From: Flavobacterium lotistagni
GTDB taxonomy: Bacteria > Bacteroidota > Bacteroidia > Flavobacteriales > Flavobacteriaceae
NCBI RefSeq assembly: GCF_011392125.1
Contig: NZ_JAAJBU010000002.1
Location: 62,001-126,000, forward strand
Direction of reading: 5' to 3'
Length of the DNA: 64,000 bases
A program made the translations under genes and the position numbers. The notes under the pieces are model-generated. The model searched no databases. It worked only from the letters and a program-made list of their open reading frames with translations, and was not told the origin of the DNA. This document shows, one piece after another, positions 42,835 to 50,331 of the stretch (position 1 is the stretch's first letter; every line of letters begins with the position of its first letter).

Positions 42835-42906
42835 CCCCGATCACAGCGGCATCCTTTTGTTTTGGGGTTCAAAACAAAAGATAGAGCGTAGAGCGGGATT
42901 AGCTTC
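42829..42906 (+). repeat. CCCTAGCCC dispersed hairpin repeat, copy 4
   Basis: This copy starts CCCTAGCCCCGATC and ends GATTAGCTTCT. The stem CTTTTGTTTTG pairs perfectly with CAAAACAAAAG around GGGTT. Its first bases include the bestrophin stop codon (42832-42834). Confidence 0.85.
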
Positions 42907-43142
42907 TAAAAAAAATACTTGTAGTTGGGCTACTTTGCCCCCTGAACTTGGTTCGGTAAATGGTTAACTTTTCTTAGGCTACCGATTTTACTTTGACAAA
43001 AAATCTCTGTTTTTCAACATATTGCAGCTTATTGAATTAGCAACCGAATTTAAAATATTTTAAGCTAATTAATTTTTGCTTAAGTTGTTAGTGTATCCCT
43101 ATTTTGGCTATCTTTAGCTCTCGCATTTTTACAGCATTTGAT
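42835..43142. other. Intergenic region before the araC-type gene
   Basis: About 300 bases with the hairpin repeat at the left end. The rest is AT-rich and unassigned except for a weak TTG (43085-43087), 21-base spacer, TATCTTTA (43109-43116) that may be the promoter of the AraC-type gene. Confidence 0.6.
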
Positions 43143-44063
43143 ATGAACCAACGTGCCCTGATTCGGCCACCAGCACTTACCCGAGAACGTTCGCTGAAAA
43201 CCTTGGTGGAAAACCGCACCGTTTATTCGTTGAACCATTGCGAGCTGAATTTGTTCGAGACTTATCAGGCTTCGGCTTTAGTACCGCTCCAATTCGACGA
43301 TTTGGTTGTCACGAGCATGTTGCGCGGCAAAAAAGTGATGCACCTTTTCGACGATCCGGAGTTTGAGTATTTGCCGGGCGAAACAGTGGTGATTCCGTCG
43401 AAAGTGGAAATGAAAATCGATTTCCCGGAAGCCACTACAGACAATCCGACGCAGTGTTTGGCTTTGGCTATCGATCAAGAAAAAATCGGGCAGACTTTGC
43501 AGTTGCTCAACGAGCGTTACCCGAAAGAAGGGCAGCAGCGTTTTTGGCAGTTGGATTATCAGAACTATTTCTTTTACAACAACGTGGAATTGGCGGCGAC
43601 CATCAGCAAACTCATTAAGGAATGTACGAGCCAATCGTTGACTAAAGATATTTTGGCCGACTTGACCTTGCAGGAATTACTGATCCGCATCATTCAAACG
43701 CAGACTGTGAAAGCGATTGACCAAGGCGTTTTGCCAGATACAACCAATCCGATTGCACCGGTTTTGGAATTTATCCGGATGAACCTACGCGAGAATATGT
43801 CGATGAAAAGCCTGAGTGAAAAAGCGTGTATGAGCACGACTTCGTTCTATCGGTTTTTCAAGCGCGAGCTAGGCATGAGCCCACTGGAATTTGTATTGAA
43901 GGAAAAAATAAAATGCGCCAAGCAATTGCTGAAAAACCCAACTATTCAAGTCAACGAAGTTTGTTTCATGTCTGGGTTTGAGGATTGCAATTACTTCATC
44001 CGGCTATTCAAAAAATACGAAGGCATCACACCGAAGCAATACCAATTATTGCACGTGAATTAA
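43143..44063 (+). CDS. AraC-family transcriptional regulator of the aldehyde module
   Basis: A 306-residue DNA-binding protein with an N-terminal cupin-like sensing domain (about 30-180) and a C-terminal pair of AraC helix-turn-helix motifs (about 205-305: MKSLSEKACMSTTSFYRFFK and EVCFMSGFEDCNYFIRLFKK). The chosen ATG 43143 follows a -7-like TATCTTTA; the earlier start at 43104 would lie before that box. The stop overlaps the stop of the convergent DUF779 gene by a shared TTAA. Position opposite the aldehyde dehydrogenase and DUF779 genes suggests it activates them; a candidate site pair is at 46066-46093. The inducer is likely an aldehyde or alcohol, by inference. Confidence 0.88.
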   Translation: MNQRALIRPPALTRERSLKTLVENRTVYSLNHCELNLFETYQASALVPLQFDDLVVTSMLRGKKVMHLFDDPEFEYLPGETVVIPSKVEMKIDFPEATTDNPTQCLALAIDQEKIGQTLQLLNERYPKEGQQRFWQLDYQNYFFYNNVELAATISKLIKECTSQSLTKDILADLTLQELLIRIIQTQTVKAIDQGVLPDTTNPIAPVLEFIRMNLRENMSMKSLSEKACMSTTSFYRFFKRELGMSPLEFVLKEKIKCAKQLLKNPTIQVNEVCFMSGFEDCNYFIRLFKKYEGITPKQYQLLHVN

Positions 44064-44434
44064 TCTTCGATGTAGCGCAAAGGTTCCAAATCCTGCCTTT
44101 CCGATTCGGTGAAAAGCCTAGATTGAGTTAAAAAACGCAAACCCAAAGGAATTTCCAGCGAGAAACTCGAACCTCGGCCTTCGACCACATCGATTGTGAG
44201 TTGGGTGTGTTGCCAATATTCGAATTGGTCTTTACTCATCCAGAATTCGCAATCGTCGATAGTGCCCAAACACACATCGCTTTGGCCTAGTCTAAAATCG
44301 CCTTTTTCAAAACACATCGGCTGGGAACCATCGCAGCATCCGCCACTTTGATGGAACATCAACGCGCCGTATCGGGCTTTAAGCTCAGCAATCAGTTCGC
44401 TGGCTTTTGGGGTAAGGGTTACTCTGGGTGTCAT
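44060..44434 (-). CDS. DUF779 protein linked to aldehyde dehydrogenase
   Basis: A 124-residue cytosolic protein of the DUF779 family, often found next to AldB/ExaC-type aldehyde dehydrogenases. It has the conserved cluster HQSGGCCDGSQPMC (about 28-41) and another acidic/Cys area (VCLGTIDDCEFWM), hinting at metal or redox chemistry; its function has not been settled as far as I know. I chose ATG 44434 (MTPRVTLTPKA) rather than 44473. The start lies 16 bases after a terminator-like hairpin behind the dehydrogenase gene, so its expression may depend on readthrough. Confidence 0.8.
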   Translation of the reverse strand: MTPRVTLTPKASELIAELKARYGALMFHQSGGCCDGSQPMCFEKGDFRLGQSDVCLGTIDDCEFWMSKDQFEYWQHTQLTIDVVEGRGSSFSLEIPLGLRFLTQSRLFTESERQDLEPLRYIED

Positions 44435-44450
44435 AGCTACAGAAAATAAA

Positions 44451-44493
44451 ATGCCCCACAAAGCCGAAATCAAAATCTAACTTTGCGGGGCAT
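44451..44493 (-). terminator. Hairpin between the aldehyde dehydrogenase and DUF779 genes (attenuator-like)
   Basis: ATGCCCCACAAAG (44451-44463) pairs with CTTTGCGGGGCAT (44481-44493), with one mismatch, around a 17-base loop. On the minus strand the stem is followed by TTTTATTTT. It stands between two co-directional genes 75 bases apart. Confidence 0.65.
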
Positions 44494-44508
44494 CATCAAG
44501 AGTTTTAT

Positions 44509-46014
44509 TTAGAAGAATCCTAATTTGTTCTTATCGTAAGAAATCAGCATGTTCTTCACTTGGCGGTAGTGGGCGAGCATCATTTTGTGCGTCTCACGGC
44601 CAAAACCGGATTTCTTGTAACCGCCAAACGGAGCGTGCGCCGGATAAGCGTGATAACTGTTCACCCAAACCCGACCGGCCTGAATGGCTCTCGGAACTTG
44701 ATAAATCTGGTGCGCATCTCGGGTCCAAACTCCGGCACCTAAACCGTAAAGTGTGTCGTTGGCTATTTCCAAAGCTTCTGCTTCATCTTTAAAAGTGGTC
44801 ACGCAAAGTACCGGGCCGAAAATCTCTTCTTGGAACACGCGCATCTTATTGTGGCCTTTGAAAACAGTCGGTTGGATGTAGTATCCGCCAGCTAGTTCAC
44901 CATCTAACTGATTGACTTCTCCGCCAATTAAAACCTGAGCGCCTTCTTCCCTGCCGATTTTGAGATACGATTGGATTTTCTCGTATTGGTCGTTCGAAGC
45001 TTGGGCGCCCATCATCACCGAACCATCGAGTGGATGCCCAATTTTAATGGCTTTGATACGCTCTAGAATGCGCGGCATAATCTTGTCGTAGATGTCTTCC
45101 TGAACTAAAAGACGCGACGGGCAAGTACAAATTTCGCCTTGGTTTAATGCGAACATCACCGCGCCTTCAATGGCTTTATCGAAAAAAGCGTCATCGTGTT
45201 CGGCTACCGATGAGAAGAAAATGTTCGGCGATTTGCCACCCAACTCCATCGTTACAGGCACCAAGTTCTCAGAAGCATATTGCATAATCAATCGGCCGGT
45301 GGTGGTTTCTCCTGTGAACGATACTTTGGCTACGCGGTCGGATTGCGCTAAAGGTTTTCCGGCTTCCAGACCAAATCCGGTCACGATGTTCAGAACGCCC
45401 GGCGGTAAAATATCTTGAATCAATTCCATCAAGACCATGATGGATGTTGGGGTTTGCTCGGCCGGTTTGACTACACAGCAATTTCCGGCTGCCAAGGCTG
45501 GAGCGATTTTCCAAGTAGCCATTAGTAAAGGAAAATTCCAAGGAATAATTTGCCCGACCACGCCCAAAGGTTCACTCAAGCAAATGCTAACAGTGTTTTC
45601 GTCATGCTCAGAAATAGTACCTTCCTCTGCGCGAATTACGCCGGCGAAATAGCGGAAATGGTCAATAACTAGCGGCAAATCGGCGGCGCGGGTTTCACGG
45701 ATGGCTTTTCCGTTGTCGATGGTTTCCACTACCGCCAAATACTCGAGGTTTTCTTCAATCACGTTGGCGATTTTATTCAATAGATTGCTGCGGTGCGTGA
45801 CCGAGGTTTTGCCCCAAGTTTTGAACGCTTCATGCGCGGCATCAAGCGCTAACTCTACGTCGGCTTTTGTCGATCGTGCGGCTTGGGTGAATACTTTTCC
45901 GTCGATGGGCGAAATGTTATCGAAATACTCGTCGTTTACTGGAGGGACAAATTTTCCTCCAATAAAATTGTCATACTTTGCCTTGAATTGAGGTCTTTGG
46001 ACTATGTTACTCAT
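44509..46014 (-). CDS. Aldehyde dehydrogenase, AldB/ExaC type
   Basis: A 501-residue NAD(P)-dependent enzyme that oxidises aldehydes such as acetaldehyde to the acid. The catalytic Cys is C296 in GEICTCPSR, a form typical of the AldB/ExaC group; the general-base Glu is in MELGGKSP. The cofactor site is in the N-terminal half ([23 protein letters not shown]). The ATG at 46014 gives the family N-terminus; the frame opens earlier at 46071. The DUF779 gene follows it and an AraC regulator faces it, as in known ethanol/acetaldehyde modules. A promoter is at 46037-46065. Confidence 0.93.
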   Translation of the reverse strand: MSNIVQRPQFKAKYDNFIGGKFVPPVNDEYFDNISPIDGKVFTQAARSTKADVELALDAAHEAFKTWGKTSVTHRSNLLNKIANVIEENLEYLAVVETIDNGKAIRETRAADLPLVIDHFRYFAGVIRAEEGTISEHDENTVSICLSEPLGVVGQIIPWNFPLLMATWKIAPALAAGNCCVVKPAEQTPTSIMVLMELIQDILPPGVLNIVTGFGLEAGKPLAQSDRVAKVSFTGETTTGRLIMQYASENLVPVTMELGGKSPNIFFSSVAEHDDAFFDKAIEGAVMFALNQGEICTCPSRLLVQEDIYDKIMPRILERIKAIKIGHPLDGSVMMGAQASNDQYEKIQSYLKIGREEGAQVLIGGEVNQLDGELAGGYYIQPTVFKGHNKMRVFQEEIFGPVLCVTTFKDEAEALEIANDTLYGLGAGVWTRDAHQIYQVPRAIQAGRVWVNSYHAYPAHAPFGGYKKSGFGRETHKMMLAHYRQVKNMLISYDKNKLGFF

Positions 46015-46036
46015 GTTTTTATAGTTTTGGTTTATC

Positions 46037-46065
46037 CAAATGTAATGGCATCGGTGCAGCTGCAA
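46037..46065 (-). promoter_or_regulatory. Aldehyde dehydrogenase promoter
   Basis: The minus strand reads TTG (46063-46065), 18 bases, TACATTTG (46037-46044), a full -7 match. The perfect palindrome TGCAGCTGCA (46055-46064) overlaps the -33 element. Confidence 0.55.
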
Positions 46066-46093
46066 TAGCACTTTTCATTCAAGTAGTAGCACT
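46066..46093 (-). promoter_or_regulatory. Candidate AraC-type operator, direct repeat TAGCACT
   Basis: TAGCACT at 46066-46072 and 46087-46093 are direct repeats 21 bp apart, two helical turns, directly upstream of the -33 element of the dehydrogenase promoter. This is the spacing used by AraC-family activators. Confidence 0.45.
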
Positions 46094-46213
46094 AATTTTC
46101 CAAAGTGCAGATTTTTTTGAACGATTCGCAAAACAGTTATCTCATTTATATAAGATTGATAATTTTCCTGTAAAAATTTACCGGTATTGGCAATGGCAAA
46201 AAACCCAAAAAAG

Positions 46214-46246
46214 TTTTCGAGTTGCAGGCAGCAATCCTTATATTTG
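46214..46246 (+). promoter_or_regulatory. pheT promoter
   Basis: TTTTCG (46214-46219), 19 bases, TATATTTG (46239-46246), a full -7 match. The ATG is 28 bases downstream. Confidence 0.5.
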
Positions 46247-46274
46247 CAGCCGCATTTAAGACCGATAAACGAAC

Positions 46275-48695
46275 ATGAAAATATCATACAACTGGCTCAA
46301 GCAATTCATTAAAATAGACTGGAAATCTGAAGACACAGCGGCACTACTCACCGACTTAGGCCTCGAAGTAGAAGTGGTTGAAAAATACCAATCTGTGAAA
46401 GGTGGCCTCGAAGGCATTGTAGTGGGCCATGTACTGACTTGCGAGCCGCATCCTAACGCCGACCGTTTGAAGGTTACCACCGTAGATTTAGGTGACGGCG
46501 TTCCGGTTCAAATTGTTTGTGGTGCCAGCAATGTAGCTGCCGGACAAAAAGTTCCTGTAGCCACCATTGGTGCTGTTTTGTATGACAAAGACGACCAACC
46601 GTTCACGATTAAGAAAGGAAAAATCCGCGATCAGGAAAGCCACGGTATGATTTGCGCCGAAGACGAATTGGGCTTAGGCACCAGCCACGACGGCATCATG
46701 ATTTTAGACGAGAAATTGAAGCCCGGAACTTCTGTGGCCAAGGTGTTCAAAGTAGAAAACGACGAAATCTTCGAAATCGGCCTCACACCCAATCGCGCCG
46801 ATGCAATGAGTCATTTGGGAACTGCGAGAGATTTGCGTGCGGGAATGATTCAGAAAGGCACCAATGTAGAGCTGATTACGCCGTCAGTGAGTACCTTCCG
46901 AATTGACAAGCGAACGCTCAAAATCGATGTAAAAATTGAAAACAACAAACTTGCGCCAAGATATTGCGGAGTGACGATTTCAGGCGTTACCGTGAAGCCT
47001 TCTCCGGAATGGTTGCAAAATCGTTTGAAATCTATCGGTTTGAATCCGAAGAACAATATTGTCGATGTGACCAATTATGTCTTGCACGAACTTGGGCAGC
47101 CGCTGCACGCTTTCGACGCCTCAAAAATCAACGGAAAAGTAATCGTAAAAACGCTGCCTTCCGGAACCAAATTCACGACGCTAGACGATATCGAAAGAAC
47201 ATTGCACGAAGAAGATTTGATGATTTGCGACGAGAAAGGCCCGATGTGCATTGCTGGTGTTTTCGGCGGTAAAAATTCTGGCGTAACTGAAAATACTACG
47301 AACATTTTTCTGGAAAGCGCTTATTTCAATCCGGTGAGTATCCGTAAAACGGCCAAACGCCATGGTTTAAGTACTGATGCTTCGTTCCGTTTTGAGCGCG
47401 GCATCGACCCGACCATTACCGAATATGCCTTGAAACGTGCGGCTTTGTTGATTCAAGAAGTGGCCGGCGGCGAAATCACTTCAGACGTCATCGACATTTA
47501 TCCTAAGAAAATTGAAGACTTCCCGGTATTTCTCAATTTTGTCAAAGCAACAAAATTAATCGGTCAGGAATTGCCGAAAGAAACAATCAAGAAAATCTTA
47601 GCCTCTCTCGATATTAAAGTCAATAGCGTTACTGATGCCGGGCTTGGGCTCACGATTCCGGCTTACCGCGTAGATGTACAAAGGGAAATCGACGTGATTG
47701 AAGAAATCTTGCGCGTGTACGGTTACAACAACATCAACTTCACTAAAAAACTCAACGCCACGGTGGCCAATTCCTCGAGAACTGAAGATTATAAAGTACA
47801 GAACATTGTGGCGACGCAACTCAATTCGATGGGTTTTCACGAAATGATGGCCAATTCGTTGACTTCGCCCGAGTATATCGCCTTGTCGGATTTGCTTCGA
47901 GAAGAACACAATGTAGCCATGCTGAATCCGTTGAGCAGTGAACTTTCTACGCTGCGCCAATCGTTGCTGTTCTCTGGTTTGGAATCTGTTTCGTACAACA
48001 TCAACCGCAAAAATCAGGATTTGAAATTGTTCGAATTCGGGAAATCGTACCACAAATATGATTCGGGTTACGAGGAATTGAAGCACTTGACGCTTTTTAT
48101 TTCCGGAAACCGCTCCGACGAGAACTGGACGTATACCCAAAAACCAACCGATTTCTTCTTGTTCAAAGGCTACATCGATGCTATTATTTCAAGATTAGGC
48201 ATTGATAAAACTAAGACCGAACCTTTAAAGTCTGACGTTTTTGCTGAGGGAATTGCTCTAGTGGTTGGCGAAGAAATACTCGTAGAATTTGGCACCGTAA
48301 AGAAATCTATATTGAAACATTTCGACATCAAGCAGGAAGTTTTCTATGCTGATTTCAACTGGAGTTTGGTTTTGAAATTAATTTCGAACAAAATCAAATT
48401 CATCGACATTCCGAAATATCCGGAAGTGCGCCGCGATTTGGCTTTATTGCTCGACGAAAATGTGGCTTTTGATGCCGTGTATAAAATCGCCCGACAAACC
48501 GAAAAATCGCTACTCAAAGACATTTTACTGTTCGACGTTTATACCGGAAAAAACTTGCCCGAAGGTAAAAAATCGTATGCTGTTGGGTTTACTTTGCAAG
48601 ATCCGTCGAAAACACTCACTGACGAGCAGATTGAGAAAGTCATGGGCAAATTGCAAAAAAACCTAGCTGCCGAACTCGGTGCGGTATTGCGCTAG
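46275..48695 (+). CDS. pheT: Phenylalanyl-tRNA synthetase beta subunit
   Basis: The beta chain of the alpha2-beta2 enzyme that charges tRNA-Phe. Its 806 residues match the normal size. In order: N-terminal MKISYNWLKQFI, an EMAP-like tRNA-binding domain (about 40-150, with PNADRLKVTTVD), the B3/B4 editing region (about 215-400), the B5 DNA-binding-like domain, the catalytic-like core, and the C-terminal ferredoxin-fold anticodon-binding domain (about 710-806). The alpha-subunit gene pheS is not adjacent, which is common in Bacteroidetes. Its own promoter precedes it. Confidence 0.97.
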   Translation: MKISYNWLKQFIKIDWKSEDTAALLTDLGLEVEVVEKYQSVKGGLEGIVVGHVLTCEPHPNADRLKVTTVDLGDGVPVQIVCGASNVAAGQKVPVATIGAVLYDKDDQPFTIKKGKIRDQESHGMICAEDELGLGTSHDGIMILDEKLKPGTSVAKVFKVENDEIFEIGLTPNRADAMSHLGTARDLRAGMIQKGTNVELITPSVSTFRIDKRTLKIDVKIENNKLAPRYCGVTISGVTVKPSPEWLQNRLKSIGLNPKNNIVDVTNYVLHELGQPLHAFDASKINGKVIVKTLPSGTKFTTLDDIERTLHEEDLMICDEKGPMCIAGVFGGKNSGVTENTTNIFLESAYFNPVSIRKTAKRHGLSTDASFRFERGIDPTITEYALKRAALLIQEVAGGEITSDVIDIYPKKIEDFPVFLNFVKATKLIGQELPKETIKKILASLDIKVNSVTDAGLGLTIPAYRVDVQREIDVIEEILRVYGYNNINFTKKLNATVANSSRTEDYKVQNIVATQLNSMGFHEMMANSLTSPEYIALSDLLREEHNVAMLNPLSSELSTLRQSLLFSGLESVSYNINRKNQDLKLFEFGKSYHKYDSGYEELKHLTLFISGNRSDENWTYTQKPTDFFLFKGYIDAIISRLGIDKTKTEPLKSDVFAEGIALVVGEEILVEFGTVKKSILKHFDIKQEVFYADFNWSLVLKLISNKIKFIDIPKYPEVRRDLALLLDENVAFDAVYKIARQTEKSLLKDILLFDVYTGKNLPEGKKSYAVGFTLQDPSKTLTDEQIEKVMGKLQKNLAAELGAVLR

Positions 48696-48717
48696 AACCA
48701 AAGAAAAGTTATATTTG
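48687..48717 (+). promoter_or_regulatory. Promoter overlapping the 3-prime end of pheT
   Basis: TTG (48687-48689), 20 bases, TATATTTG (48710-48717). The -33 element lies in the last codons of pheT, so this promoter drives the small exported protein that follows. Confidence 0.6.
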
Positions 48718-48749
48718 TTTCAAAGGAATATTAATCTAAATTATCGATC

Positions 48750-49139
48750 ATGAAAATTAAATTTGTAGCGATGCTGTTGCTTTTCTTGACAGCCAGCACC
48801 GTAAGCGCACAATCTACTTTTGACAAATGGCCGGCCATCAAGGAATTCCACGAAGTGATGTCGCAAACGTTCCATCCGTCTGAAGAAGGCAACTTGCAAC
48901 CAATCAAATCACGCTCTGAAGAATTGATGAACAAAGCGGCGGCGGTTTTAAAATCAGACATTCCAGCCGAGTTCAAAACGGCTCCAATTTTAGCCTCAGC
49001 CGAAAAATTGCAACTCAAAAGCAAAGCCTTACACAAGATGGTGACCGCAAAAGCTTCAGATGCTGACATCAAAAAATCATTGTCTGACCTGCACGATGTG
49101 TTCCATGAAATCGTCGGGTTGTGCTCCGAGAAGAAATAA
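48750..49139 (+). CDS. Small exported helical protein
   Basis: A 129-residue protein with a signal peptide (MKIKFVAMLLLFLTASTVSAQ) and a mature part of four likely helices (STFDKWPAIKEFHEVMSQTFH, EEGNLQPIKSRSEELMNKAA, then two more). This resembles a cytochrome b562/c'-like bundle, but there is no CXXCH; a single Cys sits near the C-terminus (GLCSEKK). I do not recognise a family with confidence. It has its own promoter, overlapping pheT, and a strong terminator, so it is a one-gene unit. Periplasmic binding or stress role is a guess. Confidence 0.6.
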   Translation: MKIKFVAMLLLFLTASTVSAQSTFDKWPAIKEFHEVMSQTFHPSEEGNLQPIKSRSEELMNKAAAVLKSDIPAEFKTAPILASAEKLQLKSKALHKMVTAKASDADIKKSLSDLHDVFHEIVGLCSEKK

Positions 49140-49144
49140 ACAGA

Positions 49145-49170
49145 AGGCCCAAATTGATTGGGCTTTTTTT
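49145..49170 (+). terminator. Rho-independent terminator
   Basis: GCCCAA (49147-49152) pairs with TTGGGC (49158-49163) around ATTGA, followed by seven T. It ends the small exported protein gene. Confidence 0.85.
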
Positions 49171-49210
49171 ATGGCATTTCACGAGTACTTTTCTGCATTT
49201 TGTTAATTAC

Positions 49211-49246
49211 TTTTTTCGGCTGAAACGAAATTTAAAATTACCTTTG
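49211..49246 (+). promoter_or_regulatory. Promoter of the pRiA4b-type gene
   Basis: TTTTTTCG (49211-49218), 20 bases, TACCTTTG (49239-49246), a full -7 match. The ATG is 22 bases downstream. Confidence 0.55.
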
Positions 49247-49268
49247 GCCTTCCAAAAAAACAAAGATT

Positions 49269-49817
49269 ATGGTTTATAAATTCAGGGTAATCCTAGATAC
49301 TGAAGAAGATATTTTCCGCGACATTGCTATTCTTGAAGAAGACAATCTCGAAGATTTGCACAACGCCATCGTGAATGCTTTCGACTTTGACGGCACTGAA
49401 CTGGCTTCGTTCTACACCTGCGACAACCAATGGAACCAAAACGAAGAAATTCCGCTTTTTGATACAGGCGATGTGGCCGGCGAAATGAAAACCATGGCCG
49501 ATTATCCGCTCACTTCGATACTCGACAAGGAAAACACAAAGATTATTTACGTATACGATTTCCTGAATATGTGGACCTTCTTGGTAGAGTTGGCCGCGAT
49601 TGAAGAAGTGGAATCTGGAGAAACTTATCCAAGCACTTTATTCTCACACGGAATGATGCCGATGGATGCTGGCGATAAATCTTTCGAGGCCGATATGACC
49701 AACGATATTTACGGCGAATTTGAAGATGACCTCGATGATGACGACCTCGATATGTTCAACGACGAAGAAGGCGGCGAGCATTATGAGGATTATGGGTTTG
49801 AGGATAATTGGAACTAA
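49269..49817 (+). CDS. Plasmid pRiA4b ORF-3-like protein (IS1096 TnpR family)
   Basis: A 182-residue cytosolic protein of the pRiA4b ORF-3/IS1096 passenger family, opening VYKFRVILDTEEDIFRDI and with the paired tryptophan-aromatic pattern FYTCDNQWNQ. The C-terminal 40 residues are extremely acidic (EFEDDLDDDDLDMFNDEEGG). The family name comes from mobile DNA, but in Bacteroidetes single copies occur as ordinary chromosomal genes; no transposase accompanies it here. Its function is unknown. An octamer tandem array begins on the last base of its stop codon. Confidence 0.75.
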   Translation: MVYKFRVILDTEEDIFRDIAILEEDNLEDLHNAIVNAFDFDGTELASFYTCDNQWNQNEEIPLFDTGDVAGEMKTMADYPLTSILDKENTKIIYVYDFLNMWTFLVELAAIEEVESGETYPSTLFSHGMMPMDAGDKSFEADMTNDIYGEFEDDLDDDDLDMFNDEEGGEHYEDYGFEDNWN

Positions 49818-49885
49818 GTGCCTTAGTGCCTTAGTGCCTTAGTGCCTTAGTGCCTTAGTGCCTTAGTGCCTTAGTGCCTTAGTGC
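49817..49885 (+). repeat. 8-bp tandem array O2, eight AGTGCCTT units
   Basis: Eight exact tandem copies of AGTGCCTT (49817-49880) plus AGTGC. The array starts on the last base of the pRiA4b-type stop and ends 44 bases before the four-helix gene. It is a candidate variable-number repeat. Confidence 0.95.
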
Positions 49886-49929
49886 AAAATTAAATTATTT
49901 TATTGATTACAAGCCGTTTATAAAATTAT

Positions 49930-50295
49930 ATGCCGATGAAAACTTTTAGAGATTTGCTGATTTGGCAAAAAGCCATGAAATTGGTCACTGCCACTTATGA
50001 AAACACGAATTGTTTTCCGCAATCCGAAATATATGGCCTTACTTCACAATTACGCAGGTGTGCGGTTTCAATTCCGTCGAATATTGCTGAAGGGTATGGT
50101 CGTGAGACAAAAAAAGAGTTGGCCCGCTATTTATCAATTTCTATCGGCTCTTTATATGAGTATCAAACTCAAATTGAAATTGCAAAAAACATTAATTATT
50201 TAAACCAATTAGAATTTAACTTGCTCTACGAGAATAGCCGTGAACTGGAAATTATGATGCTGACATTCGCAAGAAAATTAAACACCGTAGCATAA
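49930..50295 (+). CDS. Four-helix-bundle protein (23S rRNA intervening-sequence family)
   Basis: A 121-residue basic helical protein of the 23S rRNA IVP / S23 family: FRDLLIWQKAMKLV, FPQSEIYGLTSQLRRCAVSIPSNIAEGYGR, RYLSISIGSLYEYQTQIEIA. It is a relative of the Avd accessory proteins of diversity-generating retroelements. No reverse transcriptase or rRNA intervening sequence is here. The start could be 49930 or ATG 49936 (MKTFRD), the latter closer to the family. Octamer arrays lie on both sides (49817-49885 and 50298-50324), as though the gene and its arrays were inserted together between two housekeeping-like genes. Function unknown; nucleic-acid binding likely. Confidence 0.88.
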   Translation: MPMKTFRDLLIWQKAMKLVTATYENTNCFPQSEIYGLTSQLRRCAVSIPSNIAEGYGRETKKELARYLSISIGSLYEYQTQIEIAKNINYLNQLEFNLLYENSRELEIMMLTFARKLNTVA

Positions 50296-50297
50296 AA

Positions 50298-50324
50298 ACT
50301 CAGGCACTCAGGCACTCAGGCACT
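50298..50324 (+). repeat. 8-bp tandem array O3, ACTCAGGC units
   Basis: Three exact copies of ACTCAGGC (50298-50321) plus ACT, beginning 2 bases after the stop of the four-helix gene and ending 7 bases before the next start codon. Confidence 0.9.
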
Positions 50325-50331
50325 TTTCAAA

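Noticed and set aside
49269..49817. Insertion sequence suggested by the IS1096 / pRiA4b family name
   Set aside because: No transposase, terminal inverted repeats or target duplications are visible; the family occurs as ordinary chromosomal genes.
49817..50325. CRISPR array or diversity-generating retroelement around the four-helix-bundle gene
   Set aside because: The repeats are 8 bp without spacers, and there is no reverse transcriptase, template repeat or variable repeat in the window.
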